Assembly: GCA_017458125.1 (NCBI GenBank)
Contig: JAFTGB010000018.1
Location: forward strand, 1 to 64,000
Direction of reading: 5' to 3'
Length of the DNA: 64,000 bases
From: Prevotella sp.
Lineage (GTDB): Bacteria > Bacteroidota > Bacteroidia > Bacteroidales > Bacteroidaceae
Both the position numbers and the translations under genes were made by a program. Below, piece after piece: positions 27,946 to 36,166 of the stretch (position 1 is the stretch's first letter; the number at the start of each line of letters is the position of its first letter). The notes beneath the pieces were generated by a model. The model did not search any database. It saw only the letters and a program-made list of their open reading frames with translations, and had not been told where the DNA came from.

Positions 27946-29013
27946 TTAGTGCTTTGCCTCAAACTCCTTCATGCAGGCAACGAGAGCCTGACAACCCTCG
28001 ATGGTCTGGGCGTTGTAGCATGAAGCGCGGAAACCACCGACGGAGCGGTGACCCTTGACGCCGACCATGCCTTTGCTGACGGCGAAGTCCAGGAAGTCCT
28101 TCTCCAGCTCCTTGTATTCGTCGGCCATGACGAAACAGATGTTCATCAGTGAACGGTCCTCCTCGACGGCGGTGCCACGGAACATCTTGTTGCGGTCAAT
28201 CTCGCCATAGACAATCTCGGCACGCTGCTGGGCCAAATTGTCCATAGCCTCTACGCCGCCGTTCTTCTTAATCCAGCGCAGCGTCTCCAAGGCGCTGTAG
28301 ATGGGCACCACGGGCGGGGTGTTGAACATTGAGCCCTTGTCGACATGTGTGCGGTAGTCGAGCATAGTGGGAATCTCGCGCGGAGCACGGCCCAGCTTGT
28401 CGTCCTTGACGATGATGATGGTGACACCAGCCATGGCCAGATTCTTCTGGGCACCAGCATAGATGGCATCGTACTTCTTGACGTCAACAGGGCGCGAGAA
28501 GATATCGCTGGACATATCGGCAATCAGGGGAACATTGACATCGAGGTCTTTGCGAATCTCAGTACCGTAGATGGTATTGTTTGTCGTGATGTGCAGGTAG
28601 TCGGCATCTGCGGGAACACTCCAGTCCTTGGGGATGAACGTGTAGTTGGCATCGGCAGAAGAAGCCACCTCAACGACCTCGCCGAACAGCTTGGCCTCCT
28701 TCATGGCCTTCTTGGCCCACACACCCGTGTTCAGGTAGGCAGCCTTCTTAATCAGGAAGTTGTAGGGAATCATGCAGAACTCCAGCGATGCACCGCCACC
28801 GAGGAAGATGACCGAGTAGCCCTCGGGAATCTGGAGCAGCTCCTTGACGAGAGCTACAGCCTCGTCGACAACGGGCTGGAAATCCTTGGCACGATGGCTG
28901 ATCTCCATCAGGGAGAGACCAGAGCCATTGAAGTCTAAACACTGTTGGGCGGTCTTCTCGATGACCTCGCGGGGAAGCATCGAAGGACCTGCGTTAAAGT
29001 TGTACTTCTTCAT
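27946..29013 (-). CDS. serC: Phosphoserine aminotransferase
   Basis: 355 residues, standard length. It transaminates 3-phosphohydroxypyruvate to phosphoserine with [35 protein letters not shown] and the PLP lysine in [14 protein letters not shown] are visible, as is the C-terminal [14 protein letters not shown]. The expected start at 29013 is supported by a consensus-like promoter 65-96 bp upstream. Together with serA it forms an operon for the first two steps of serine synthesis; serB is not in the window. Confidence 0.97.
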   Translation of the reverse strand: MKKYNFNAGPSMLPREVIEKTAQQCLDFNGSGLSLMEISHRAKDFQPVVDEAVALVKELLQIPEGYSVIFLGGGASLEFCMIPYNFLIKKAAYLNTGVWAKKAMKEAKLFGEVVEVASSADANYTFIPKDWSVPADADYLHITTNNTIYGTEIRKDLDVNVPLIADMSSDIFSRPVDVKKYDAIYAGAQKNLAMAGVTIIIVKDDKLGRAPREIPTMLDYRTHVDKGSMFNTPPVVPIYSALETLRWIKKNGGVEAMDNLAQQRAEIVYGEIDRNKMFRGTAVEEDRSLMNICFVMADEYKELEKDFLDFAVSKGMVGVKGHRSVGGFRASCYNAQTIEGCQALVACMKEFEAKH

Positions 29014-29077
29014 TGTTTGAATGTTTTATTTAATGATATGTTTTCTGTTTCTTACCTTAGTTTGTCAAAATACGGCG

Positions 29078-29109
29078 CGAAGTTACACTTTTTTCGTGAC
29101 ATACCCAAA
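29078..29109 (-). promoter_or_regulatory. Bacteroidetes promoter for serC-serA
   Basis: On the minus strand TTTG (29106-29109), a 20-bp spacer and TAACTTCG (29078-29085). The -7 box differs from consensus at one position. Confidence 0.65.
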
Positions 29110-29202
29110 TATTTAAGCAATAATTAAGCAAAAAGCCGCTGTCGTTTTGCGTTTTGTCAACTCTGCGTGGCATTTTCCTCCTTTTCAGATAGTGTAACCG
29201 GT

Positions 29203-30546
29203 TCAACGCACGGGTTCGAGCACGGTCTTGAGACCTTTGATTTTCTGGCCACGGGTCAGTTGCAGTATTTGTTGCAGCTTTTCGCGTCGCACGGCAGCGT
29301 ATGCGTAACGGTCTTTGACGTCAATATGTCCGATTTCATCGGGCTGCAACCCGCCTATCTTGCAGAGGAAACCAACGATATCGCCTTTCGAGAGTTTGTC
29401 TTTCTTGCCCTTTCCGATGTAGATGGTGGCCATGCGTGGCGAGGGAGGTTGGGCGCTTTCTCCTCCTTGCCGTGATATAGCAACATACGGGATGGGGTCG
29501 CCATCGATGTAATCGGGTAGGGCTTCGCCTGGTGCGAGGATAAAGAAGGTGCGGCCGGTGGCATCCCAGCGGGCTGTGCGTCCCACACGGTGTATGTAGC
29601 CGTCCTCGCTTTCGGGCAGGTGGTAGTGTATGATGTTCTGGATGTTGGGGATGTCAAGGCCACGTGATGCCAAGTCGGTGGCTACGAGCACGTTGGCCGA
29701 ACCGTTGCTGAATTTGTAGAGCATGTCCTCGCGCTGGCGCTGTTCGAGTCCGCCGTGGAAGTAGCTGGTTGTAAATCCCAACTGTTGCAGATAGCTGTTG
29801 ACACGGTTGACCGAGTCACGGTAGTTGAGGAAAACGATGCTGCTTGCATCGCCGAGGTTGAGTAGCAGCTGTCGCAGCGTGTCGAGCTTGTCTTTTTGTG
29901 GGCTGGCCACGGTGTATAGGGTGACACGCTCGGGAACCTGCTCTGCCTCTGGCAGAAAGTCGATGAGTGTCCCCTTCTTGGACATGTTGACAAACAGTGG
30001 AATCTGCTCGGCATTTGTGGCCGAAAGCAGGATGCGGCGTTGCAGGCCTGGCAGGTTCTTCAAGAGTTTCTGCATCTCCTGATGAAATCCCATCTCAAGG
30101 CATTTGTCGAACTCGTCTATGACAAGATACCGTATGCCGTAGCGGCTGATGTTGTCTTTGTCCAAGTGGTCGTTCAGGCGTCCTGGCGTGCCGAAGACAA
30201 TGTGCGGCTGTACCTGTTTGAGCACTTTGTGCTCGTCCATGGTTGGACGTCCGCCATAGCATGCCGTGGACCGCAGTCCACACCCCATGTTTTTCAGCAC
30301 GCTGTCAGACTGTAGTGCCAGTTCGCGTCCAGGAGTGACGACAAGGGCAGTAGTCGTTGGAGAACTGTTGTCATCGGCTGCGATGAGTTGTACCAAAGGC
30401 AACAAGTAAGCCAGTGTCTTGCCTGTACCCGTGGGTGACAGCAATACAACATCACCGTCGGAGCCTAAGATGGCTTCGGCGGTGTGCTGCTGCATTTCGT
30501 TGAGGGCATCGATGCCCAACTTATGTAATATCCTCTGAATATCCAA
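29203..30546 (-). CDS. DbpA-like DEAD-box RNA helicase with a DEFD motif II
   Basis: 447 residues. Helicase motif I is SPTGTGKT (37-44), motif Ia TPGRELAL, motif II DEFD (144-147, in place of DEAD), motif III SAT and motif VI HRVGRTAR. The last ~75 residues (IYIGKGKKDKLSKGDIVGFL… to the end) match the DbpA-type RNA-binding domain, which recognises 23S rRNA in characterised members, so a role in large-subunit assembly is a reasonable inference. The first codon is TTG at 30546; a later start is possible. It is 12 bp downstream of the OmpH-like gene, so probably co-transcribed. Confidence 0.9.
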   Translation of the reverse strand: MDIQRILHKLGIDALNEMQQHTAEAILGSDGDVVLLSPTGTGKTLAYLLPLVQLIAADDNSSPTTTALVVTPGRELALQSDSVLKNMGCGLRSTACYGGRPTMDEHKVLKQVQPHIVFGTPGRLNDHLDKDNISRYGIRYLVIDEFDKCLEMGFHQEMQKLLKNLPGLQRRILLSATNAEQIPLFVNMSKKGTLIDFLPEAEQVPERVTLYTVASPQKDKLDTLRQLLLNLGDASSIVFLNYRDSVNRVNSYLQQLGFTTSYFHGGLEQRQREDMLYKFSNGSANVLVATDLASRGLDIPNIQNIIHYHLPESEDGYIHRVGRTARWDATGRTFFILAPGEALPDYIDGDPIPYVAISRQGGESAQPPSPRMATIYIGKGKKDKLSKGDIVGFLCKIGGLQPDEIGHIDVKDRYAYAAVRREKLQQILQLTRGQKIKGLKTVLEPVR

Positions 30547-30558
30547 AGGTCAGTGAAC

Positions 30559-31173
30559 TTACTTCTTTTCCTGTTTGGCCTCCTCTTTCTTGGCAGGCAT
30601 CTTCTTGTAGTGGTTGTTCAGGCCGTTGATGACATCCTTGGTGATGTCGAAACGGGGAGCGGCATATAGGATGTTGTCGCCCTGCTTGGTCAGAATGATG
30701 TCGTACTTCTTGTCCTTGTTGTAGGCGTTGAGGAAGTGCATCAGCGAATCGCGCAGCGCGTCGTTGTATTTAGCGGTCTCGTTGGCCAGTTCGTTCTCTA
30801 AACGGGCTTGCAGTTCCTGCAGACTTTGCTGCTGACGCTGTATGGCGGCCTGCTGGCTCTCTGCCTGTTCACGGCTGGTAAACCCGTTGTTCTGCAGCTT
30901 CTGCTGGAAGTTGGCTGCTGCGCTCTGCAGCTGCTGGCCCTTCTGTGTCAGCGTGTTGCGGGCGTTGTTGCTCTTTTTCTGGAGAATGAGTGTAAACTCT
31001 TTGCAGAACTCGTACTGTGTCATCAGCGAGTCCACCTCCACATAGGCAATTTTCAGTCCGCTCGCGGATGTGTTGTCGGCTGCTGCGGGTTGTTCGTCCA
31101 TTTTGGGACTTGCATTGTTGCAAGAGGCCAGAGCTACAACGGCAGCGGCGGCCATCATCATGTACTTTTTCAT
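30559..31173 (-). CDS. OmpH/Skp-like periplasmic chaperone-type lipoprotein
   Basis: 204 residues with a lipoprotein signal (MKKYMMMAAAAVVALASC, lipobox LASC). The mature part is a Gln/Ala/Asn-rich coiled coil (about 65-150: LTQKGQQLQSAAANFQQKLQNN…QAAIQRQQQSLQELQARLENEL) followed by a compact C-terminal strand region (YDIILTKQGDNILYAAPRFDIT), the layout of OmpH/Skp. Soluble Skp is a periplasmic outer-membrane-protein chaperone; a lipid-anchored version suggests a membrane-tethered variant. The C-terminal tail is Lys/Glu rich (KKMPAKKEEAKQEKK). Same strand as the DbpA-like helicase. Confidence 0.85.
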   Translation of the reverse strand: MKKYMMMAAAAVVALASCNNASPKMDEQPAAADNTSASGLKIAYVEVDSLMTQYEFCKEFTLILQKKSNNARNTLTQKGQQLQSAAANFQQKLQNNGFTSREQAESQQAAIQRQQQSLQELQARLENELANETAKYNDALRDSLMHFLNAYNKDKKYDIILTKQGDNILYAAPRFDITKDVINGLNNHYKKMPAKKEEAKQEKK

Positions 31174-31206
31174 TTTGTCTTTTATTTATTTTGTTTTGTT
31201 GTTTTT

Positions 31207-31437
31207 TTATTCAGGTATTCCGTTCCTGTTATTTCGTTCTTTCACGGCGAAGCGGCTGGGGTGCCGCATCTGCCGGTCTTGGTCCATGACGCAGTGTATG
31301 CCCCGTTGTCGCATGGCTTTAGAGTCGTGTATGTGCTGCGAAGAGAAACGTCCGTTCTTTGTGGAGAGCACTTTCACAAGTAAAAATGCCATGGAAATAG
31401 CAATTATTAACGTAGTGATGAGCAGTATTTTCATCAT
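31207..31437 (-). CDS. Small single-pass membrane protein, conserved in Bacteroidales
   Basis: 76 residues. An N-terminal membrane segment (MKILLITTLIIAISMAFLLVKVL) is followed by a basic cytoplasmic tail containing NGRFSSQHIHDSKAMRQRGIHCVMDQDRQMR. The combination of a membrane anchor, 'GRF..HI..K..R.RGI.C..-QDR' and this size is something I recognise as a recurring Bacteroidales hypothetical protein, but no function is known to me. It lies 33 bp upstream of the OmpH-like gene on the same strand and a TACCTTTG box is found at 31469-31476. Confidence 0.7.
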   Translation of the reverse strand: MMKILLITTLIIAISMAFLLVKVLSTKNGRFSSQHIHDSKAMRQRGIHCVMDQDRQMRHPSRFAVKERNNRNGIPE

Positions 31438-31526
31438 AAATGATTAACTTTGCGCTGAAATTCGGCTGCAAAGGTACGAATTTTAAATTAAACATGTTAT
31501 ATTAAACATTAAAATAAATATTAATT

Positions 31527-32993
31527 ATGAATAAAAGTGAGTTAAAACCAGCTGCTGTTTTTGAGCAGTTTGCGAAGATTAACCAGATTCCCCGTCCATC
31601 GAAGCGCGAGGAGAAGATGATTGATTATTTGAAGACGTTTGGTGAGAGCCGTGGCTTGGACACCCGTGTGGATGAGGTGGGCAACGTCATCATCCGCAAG
31701 GGAGCCACCAAGGGCTATGAAGACTGCAAGACGGTTATTCTGCAGAGCCACATGGACATGGTGTGCGACAGCTTGTCCGACGTACAGATAGATTTTGACC
31801 GTGACCCCATCACAGCCTATGTGGATGGTGAGTGGATGCGTGCCAAGGGCACGACATTAGGTGCTGACGACGGTATCGGCGTAGCCATGGAGCTGGCCAT
31901 CCTTGACAGTGATGATATAGAGCATGGACCGATAGAGTGCGTTTTCACCCGTGACGAGGAGACAGGACTAACGGGAGCCATGGGCATGAAGTCCGGATTC
32001 ATGACAGGCGACTTCCTGATTAACCTCGACTCGGAGGACGAAGGTGAAATCTTTGTCAGCTGTGCGGGTGGCCGTACTACCACTGCAACGCTCGACATCA
32101 AGCGCGAGCCGGCTCCAGAAGGCTACTTCTTCATTAAAGGCTCGGTGAAAGGACTTGTAGGCGGTCACTCTGGCGATGACATCAACAAGAAGCGTGCCAA
32201 CGGTCTGAAAATCATAGCCCGTTTCGTCTATCAGGAGATGGAGCGTTACGACGGCATTCATCTGGTGCGTCTGCATGGCGGCAGTCTGCACAACGCCATT
32301 CCCCGTGGCGGCTACTTTGTGCTGGCCGTACCCAACGCCATCAAAGAGAATATTCGTGTCGACTGGAATGTATTTTCGGCTCAGGTTGACGAGGAGTTCC
32401 ATGTTACTGACACGCAGATGGTGTGGCGCATGCGCAGCTATGACCCTGAACCCATCATCGCCGACGACGTGGCTCGCCGCTTCGTCTATGCTTTGCAGGC
32501 TGTTGACAATGGGGTTTATTCCGTTTGCCAGGACGAGGCTTTAGGCGGGATGACTGAGACGTCCAGCAATCTGGCCCGTATTGAGACCAATGCCGACAAT
32601 ATTGAGATTATGTCATCGCAACGTTCCAATGTCATGTCCAATCTGGATAATATGTGCAACACTGTTGCTGCCGTCTTTAAACTGGCTGGTTTCAAAGTGA
32701 AACACTCTGAGGGTTATCCTGCTTGGAACATGCGTGTGAACAGTGAGCTGCAGCGCATAGTGAAGTACACCTACCACAAACTTTTCCAAAAGGATCCTGT
32801 GGTGCGAGGCATCCATGCCGGATTGGAGTGCGGCCTCTTTGCCGAGCGCTATCCCAACCTTGATATGGTGTCCTTCGGTCCTACGCTGCGTGACGTGCAT
32901 ACTCCTGACGAGCGTCTGCTTATTCCCACTGTCCAAATGGTTTGGGACCACCTGCTGCTGACGCTGAAAAGTATGCCGCATCAGAGTTTATAG
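31527..32993 (+). CDS. pepD: Aminoacyl-histidine dipeptidase (M20 family)
   Basis: 488 residues, normal for PepD (beta-Ala-His/Xaa-His dipeptidase). Two-zinc M20 motifs: H in LQSHMDMVCD (about 71-80), the bridging Asp in LGADDGIGVAME (about 111-122), then the catalytic glutamate in FTRDEETGLTGAMG, and INLDSEDEG. A lid/dimer domain lies between about 180 and 390. Transcription is divergent from the small membrane gene and a possible plus-strand TAACTTTG lies at 31445-31452. It is convergent with proS across a strong hairpin. Confidence 0.95.
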   Translation: MNKSELKPAAVFEQFAKINQIPRPSKREEKMIDYLKTFGESRGLDTRVDEVGNVIIRKGATKGYEDCKTVILQSHMDMVCDSLSDVQIDFDRDPITAYVDGEWMRAKGTTLGADDGIGVAMELAILDSDDIEHGPIECVFTRDEETGLTGAMGMKSGFMTGDFLINLDSEDEGEIFVSCAGGRTTTATLDIKREPAPEGYFFIKGSVKGLVGGHSGDDINKKRANGLKIIARFVYQEMERYDGIHLVRLHGGSLHNAIPRGGYFVLAVPNAIKENIRVDWNVFSAQVDEEFHVTDTQMVWRMRSYDPEPIIADDVARRFVYALQAVDNGVYSVCQDEALGGMTETSSNLARIETNADNIEIMSSQRSNVMSNLDNMCNTVAAVFKLAGFKVKHSEGYPAWNMRVNSELQRIVKYTYHKLFQKDPVVRGIHAGLECGLFAERYPNLDMVSFGPTLRDVHTPDERLLIPTVQMVWDHLLLTLKSMPHQSL

Positions 32994-33000
32994 TTTAAAA

Positions 33001-33062
33001 TGAGAGTTGAGAGAAGGATTGTGGCATACAAATGCTGTCTGCAATCCTTCTCTCAACTTTCA
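33001..33062. terminator. 21-bp hairpin between convergent pepD and proS, tandem 7-nt words in the arms
   Basis: Left arm 33001-33021 and right arm 33042-33062 pair over 21 positions with one G-U pair. Each arm contains two near-identical 7-nt words (tgagagt tgagaga). The loop is 20 nt. Placed between two convergent stop codons (32993 and 33087) it is a natural bidirectional terminator, though it lacks a long T-tract (CTTTTGT follows). Confidence 0.75.
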
Positions 33063-33086
33063 CTTTTGTACTTTCCCAACCGCGAA

Positions 33087-34568
33087 TTAATAGCTTCGTG
33101 CAATGATGACACGGTGCTTGGCGGGCTTACCACTCACCATGTCGGTGCCGGGTGTCTGCTCGTAAGCAAAAGGTACGCAGCGGATGGTTGCCTGCGTCTC
33201 TTCTTTTATCTGGGCTTCTGTTTCAGCAGTGCCGTCCCAGTGGCAGAGGAAGAAACCGCCATCTTTCACTTTCTCCTTGAACTCCTCATAGTTCTCGCAC
33301 TCGTAGACGTGTTCGTCCCTGTATTTGCGAGCTTTCTCGAAAATGTTCGTCTGGATGTCCTCCAGCAACTGCTCTACATACTGGGCAATACCCTCAATAG
33401 GACGAGTCTCCTTCTCTAATGTGTCACGGCGCATCACTTCGATGGTACCGTTCTCCAAGTCGCGGGCACCTAAGACAAGGCGTACGGGCACACCTTTGAG
33501 TTCGTAGTCAGCGAACTTAAAGCCTGGACGTTTGTTGTCGGCATCGTCGAACTTGACGCTGATGCCCTTTGAACGCAACTCTTCAATGATGGGTGTCACC
33601 TCCTTGTTGACCAGCTCCATCTGTTCGGGCTTGGTGGCAATGGGGATGATGACCACCTGGATGGGAGCCAGTCGCGGCGGCAGCACCAGTCCGTTGTCGT
33701 CGGAGTGGGTCATGATGAGTGCACCGATGAGACGGGTAGACACGCCCCACGAGGTGGCCCATACGTATTCGGGCTTGTTCTCTTTATTAAGATAGGTGAC
33801 TTCAAAAGCCTTGGCGAAGTTCTGGCCTAAGAAGTGACTGGTGCCGCTCTGCAGAGCCTTTCCGTCTTGCATCATGGCCTCGATGGTATAGGTGTCCAAT
33901 GCACCGGCAAAGCGCTCCGTCTCAGACTTGACGCCCTGCAATACCGGAACGGCCATCCATTCTTCGGCGAATTTGGCATAGACGTGCAGCATCTTCTTGG
34001 CTTCCTCCTCAGCTTCCTCCTTGGTGGCGTGAGCGGTGTGTCCCTCCTGCCACAGGAACTCCGATGTGCGCAGGAAAGGGCGGGTGCGCATCTCCCAGCG
34101 CATGACGTTGCACCACTGGTTGCACATCAGGGGCAGGTCGCGCCACGAGTGAATCCAGTTCTTGTAGGTGTTCCAGATGATGGTCTCCGAGGTGGGACGT
34201 ACGATGAGCTCTTCCTCCAGTTTAGCTGCCGGGTCAACCACCACGCCACTCTTGTCTTCGGTAGCCTTCAGACGGTAGTGGGTGACGACGGCACACTCTT
34301 TGGCGAAACCTTCAACGTGCTCGGCCTCGCGGCTGAGGAATGACTTGGGGATGAGCAGGGGGAAATAAGCATTCTGTGCTCCCGTTTCCTTAAACATCTT
34401 GTCAAGCTGATGTTGCATCTTCTCCCAGATGGCGTAGCCATAAGGCTTGATGACCATGCATCCGCGTACTGCCGACTGTTCTGCCAAGTCGGCCTTGACC
34501 ACGAGGTCATTATACCACTGGCTGTAATTGTCAGCACGCTTTGTTAAATCTTTTAATTCTTTTGCCAT
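33087..34568 (-). CDS. proS: Prolyl-tRNA synthetase (archaeal/eukaryotic type)
   Basis: 493 residues from the ATG at 34568. It is the short ProS form without the bacterial editing insert. Class II features visible are motif 2 ([33 protein letters not shown]) and motif 3 ([16 protein letters not shown] just after [21 protein letters not shown]), followed by an anticodon-binding domain and a C-terminal tail ending in a conserved tyrosine (…IIARSY). An in-frame codon at 34598 is rejected as the start because the TAATTTTG promoter box covers 34598-34605. Confidence 0.96.
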   Translation of the reverse strand: MAKELKDLTKRADNYSQWYNDLVVKADLAEQSAVRGCMVIKPYGYAIWEKMQHQLDKMFKETGAQNAYFPLLIPKSFLSREAEHVEGFAKECAVVTHYRLKATEDKSGVVVDPAAKLEEELIVRPTSETIIWNTYKNWIHSWRDLPLMCNQWCNVMRWEMRTRPFLRTSEFLWQEGHTAHATKEEAEEEAKKMLHVYAKFAEEWMAVPVLQGVKSETERFAGALDTYTIEAMMQDGKALQSGTSHFLGQNFAKAFEVTYLNKENKPEYVWATSWGVSTRLIGALIMTHSDDNGLVLPPRLAPIQVVIIPIATKPEQMELVNKEVTPIIEELRSKGISVKFDDADNKRPGFKFADYELKGVPVRLVLGARDLENGTIEVMRRDTLEKETRPIEGIAQYVEQLLEDIQTNIFEKARKYRDEHVYECENYEEFKEKVKDGGFFLCHWDGTAETEAQIKEETQATIRCVPFAYEQTPGTDMVSGKPAKHRVIIARSY

Positions 34569-34627
34569 GTTTTTATCAATAATTTTAAATTTGGGCACAA
34601 AATTACTAAATAATTATCAATTATCAG

Positions 34628-34657
34628 TTGTCATTTCTCCATTTTTTTGTAACTTTG
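34628..34657 (+). promoter_or_regulatory. Bacteroidetes promoter for the OmpA-like lipoprotein
   Basis: TTG (34628-34630), a 19-bp spacer and TAACTTTG (34650-34657). Expected leader is about 35 nt to the ATG at 34699. It overlaps the upstream region of the divergent proS promoter (TAATTTTG box 34598-34605 on the minus strand). Confidence 0.75.
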
Positions 34658-34698
34658 CGCTCGGAATGACTAATGTTTCACTTAAAAATACAAGACAA

Positions 34699-35364
34699 AT
34701 GAAAACAAAGATTCTTTCTTTACTCCTCTGCGTAGGAATGATTTGTGCATGTAACAACACCCAGAAAGGCGCTGGCATAGGTGCTGGCGGCGGTGCATTG
34801 TTGGGTGGTATCATCGGTGCCATTGCCGGTAATACGGCTATCGGTGCTGCCATAGGTGGTGCTGTGGGTGCCGGTGCTGGTGCTATCATCGGCAAGAAGA
34901 TGGACAAAGCCAAGGCCGAGGCTGAAGCTGTGAAGAACGCTCAGGTAGAGACCGTCAAGGATAACAATGGTCTGGAGGCTGTCAAGGTCACCTTCGATTC
35001 AGGCATTTTGTTTGCCACCAACAAGGCCGACCTTTCTGCCACTGCCAAGAACTCGCTGGCTCAGTTTGCACAGGTGCTGAACAACAACAAGGACTGCGAC
35101 ATTGCCATCATCGGTCATACTGACAACACGGGTTCCGATGCCATCAACCAGCCCCTGAGTGTCAGTCGTGCCAACAGTGTCAACAACTACCTGAAGTCCT
35201 GCGGTGTCAGCGCTACGCAGATTAAGAGCGTTGAGGGTCAGGGTTCTTCCAACCCCGTTGCCGACAACTCTACCGCTGCTGGCCGTCAGCAGAACCGTCG
35301 TGTGGAGGTTTACATGTATGCCTCGCAGAAGATGATTCAGGAAGCTCAGGCTCAGGCCAATTAG
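34699..35364 (+). CDS. OmpA-family lipoprotein with glycine zipper
   Basis: 221 residues. MKTKILSLLLCVGMICAC is a lipoprotein signal (lipobox ICAC). Residues about 25-65 form a glycine-zipper segment (GAGIGAGGGALLGGIIGAIAGNTAIG…), which can insert in or associate with membrane. From about 95 an OmpA C-terminal peptidoglycan-binding domain follows (VTFDSGILFATNKADLS, IIGHTDNTGSDAINQPLSVSRANSV, RQQNRRVEVYM). The start at 34699 is preferred over upstream in-frame codons because it gives the signal peptide and follows the promoter. It likely anchors the outer membrane to peptidoglycan. Confidence 0.92.
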   Translation: MKTKILSLLLCVGMICACNNTQKGAGIGAGGGALLGGIIGAIAGNTAIGAAIGGAVGAGAGAIIGKKMDKAKAEAEAVKNAQVETVKDNNGLEAVKVTFDSGILFATNKADLSATAKNSLAQFAQVLNNNKDCDIAIIGHTDNTGSDAINQPLSVSRANSVNNYLKSCGVSATQIKSVEGQGSSNPVADNSTAAGRQQNRRVEVYMYASQKMIQEAQAQAN

Positions 35365-35383
35365 AATTTTGAATTAAGAAGTT

Positions 35384-36079
35384 TTGGAATTGAAACAGAT
35401 TGTTTCGTTCATCAAGAAAACCCTGATATGGATAGTGGTGGCATTCTTTGCCTCCACTATTCTTTCTGTCACCATACTGCGCTGGGTGCCCGTATGGTTT
35501 ACGCCGCTGATGTTCATTCGCATGAGCCAGCAGGCGGCAGCTGGTCAGCAGCTGAAGATGCACCACCACTGGGTGCCGTTGGAAAACATTGCCCCAGAGC
35601 TACCCAAGGCCGTGATGGCCTCAGAGGATGCCCGTTTCCTGGAACATAACGGTTTTGACTACAAAGCCATCGAACAGGCTGCCATGCGCAACATCAAGCA
35701 CCCCGAAAAGCGCAAGTTAGGAGCGTCGACCATCTCACAGCAGACGGCCAAGAACGTGTTCTTATGGCCTGGACGTTCTTGGTTGCGCAAAGGTTTTGAA
35801 GTTTATTTTACGACTCTGATAGAGTTGATGTGGTCAAAGCAGCGCATCATGGAGGTTTATCTGAACAGCATTGAGATGGGCGATGGTATCTACGGTGCCG
35901 ATGCCGTGGCCGAATGGCATTTCCATACCACTGCTGCGCGGTTGACCAGAGCGCAATGTGCACTCATTGCCGTTTCATTGCCCAACCCGCGCGTGATGAA
36001 CTCAGCGCAGCCTTCAGCGTACATGCTCAAGCGTCAGCGTCGCATCCTGCATGAGATGAAATTCGTGAAATCCCTTTAG
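35384..36079 (+). CDS. mtgA: Monofunctional biosynthetic peptidoglycan transglycosylase
   Basis: 231 residues. It polymerises lipid II into glycan strands at the inner membrane. One N-terminal membrane helix ([22 protein letters not shown]) precedes the GT51 domain with its catalytic glutamate in [57 protein letters not shown] and [17 protein letters not shown]. No ATG precedes the membrane helix; the first codon is TTG at 35384 (or TTG at 35390). It follows the OmpA lipoprotein gene by 19 bp, so both envelope genes are probably co-transcribed. Confidence 0.93.
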   Translation: MELKQIVSFIKKTLIWIVVAFFASTILSVTILRWVPVWFTPLMFIRMSQQAAAGQQLKMHHHWVPLENIAPELPKAVMASEDARFLEHNGFDYKAIEQAAMRNIKHPEKRKLGASTISQQTAKNVFLWPGRSWLRKGFEVYFTTLIELMWSKQRIMEVYLNSIEMGDGIYGADAVAEWHFHTTAARLTRAQCALIAVSLPNPRVMNSAQPSAYMLKRQRRILHEMKFVKSL

Positions 36080-36136
36080 CTCTCATTATTTTTAGGTATT
36101 TATGTTGTGGGGTGTGGCTGTGTCGGAATTATTTGC

Positions 36137-36144
36137 TATCTTTG
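36137..36144 (+). promoter_or_regulatory. Probable -7 element for feoAB
   Basis: TATCTTTG lies 22 bp upstream of the feoAB ATG at 36167. A -33 TTG at the correct distance is not obvious, so only the -7 box is called. No clear Fur-type operator could be read by eye. Confidence 0.5.
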
Positions 36145-36166
36145 TAGCCTCAAAACGTAAATTACT

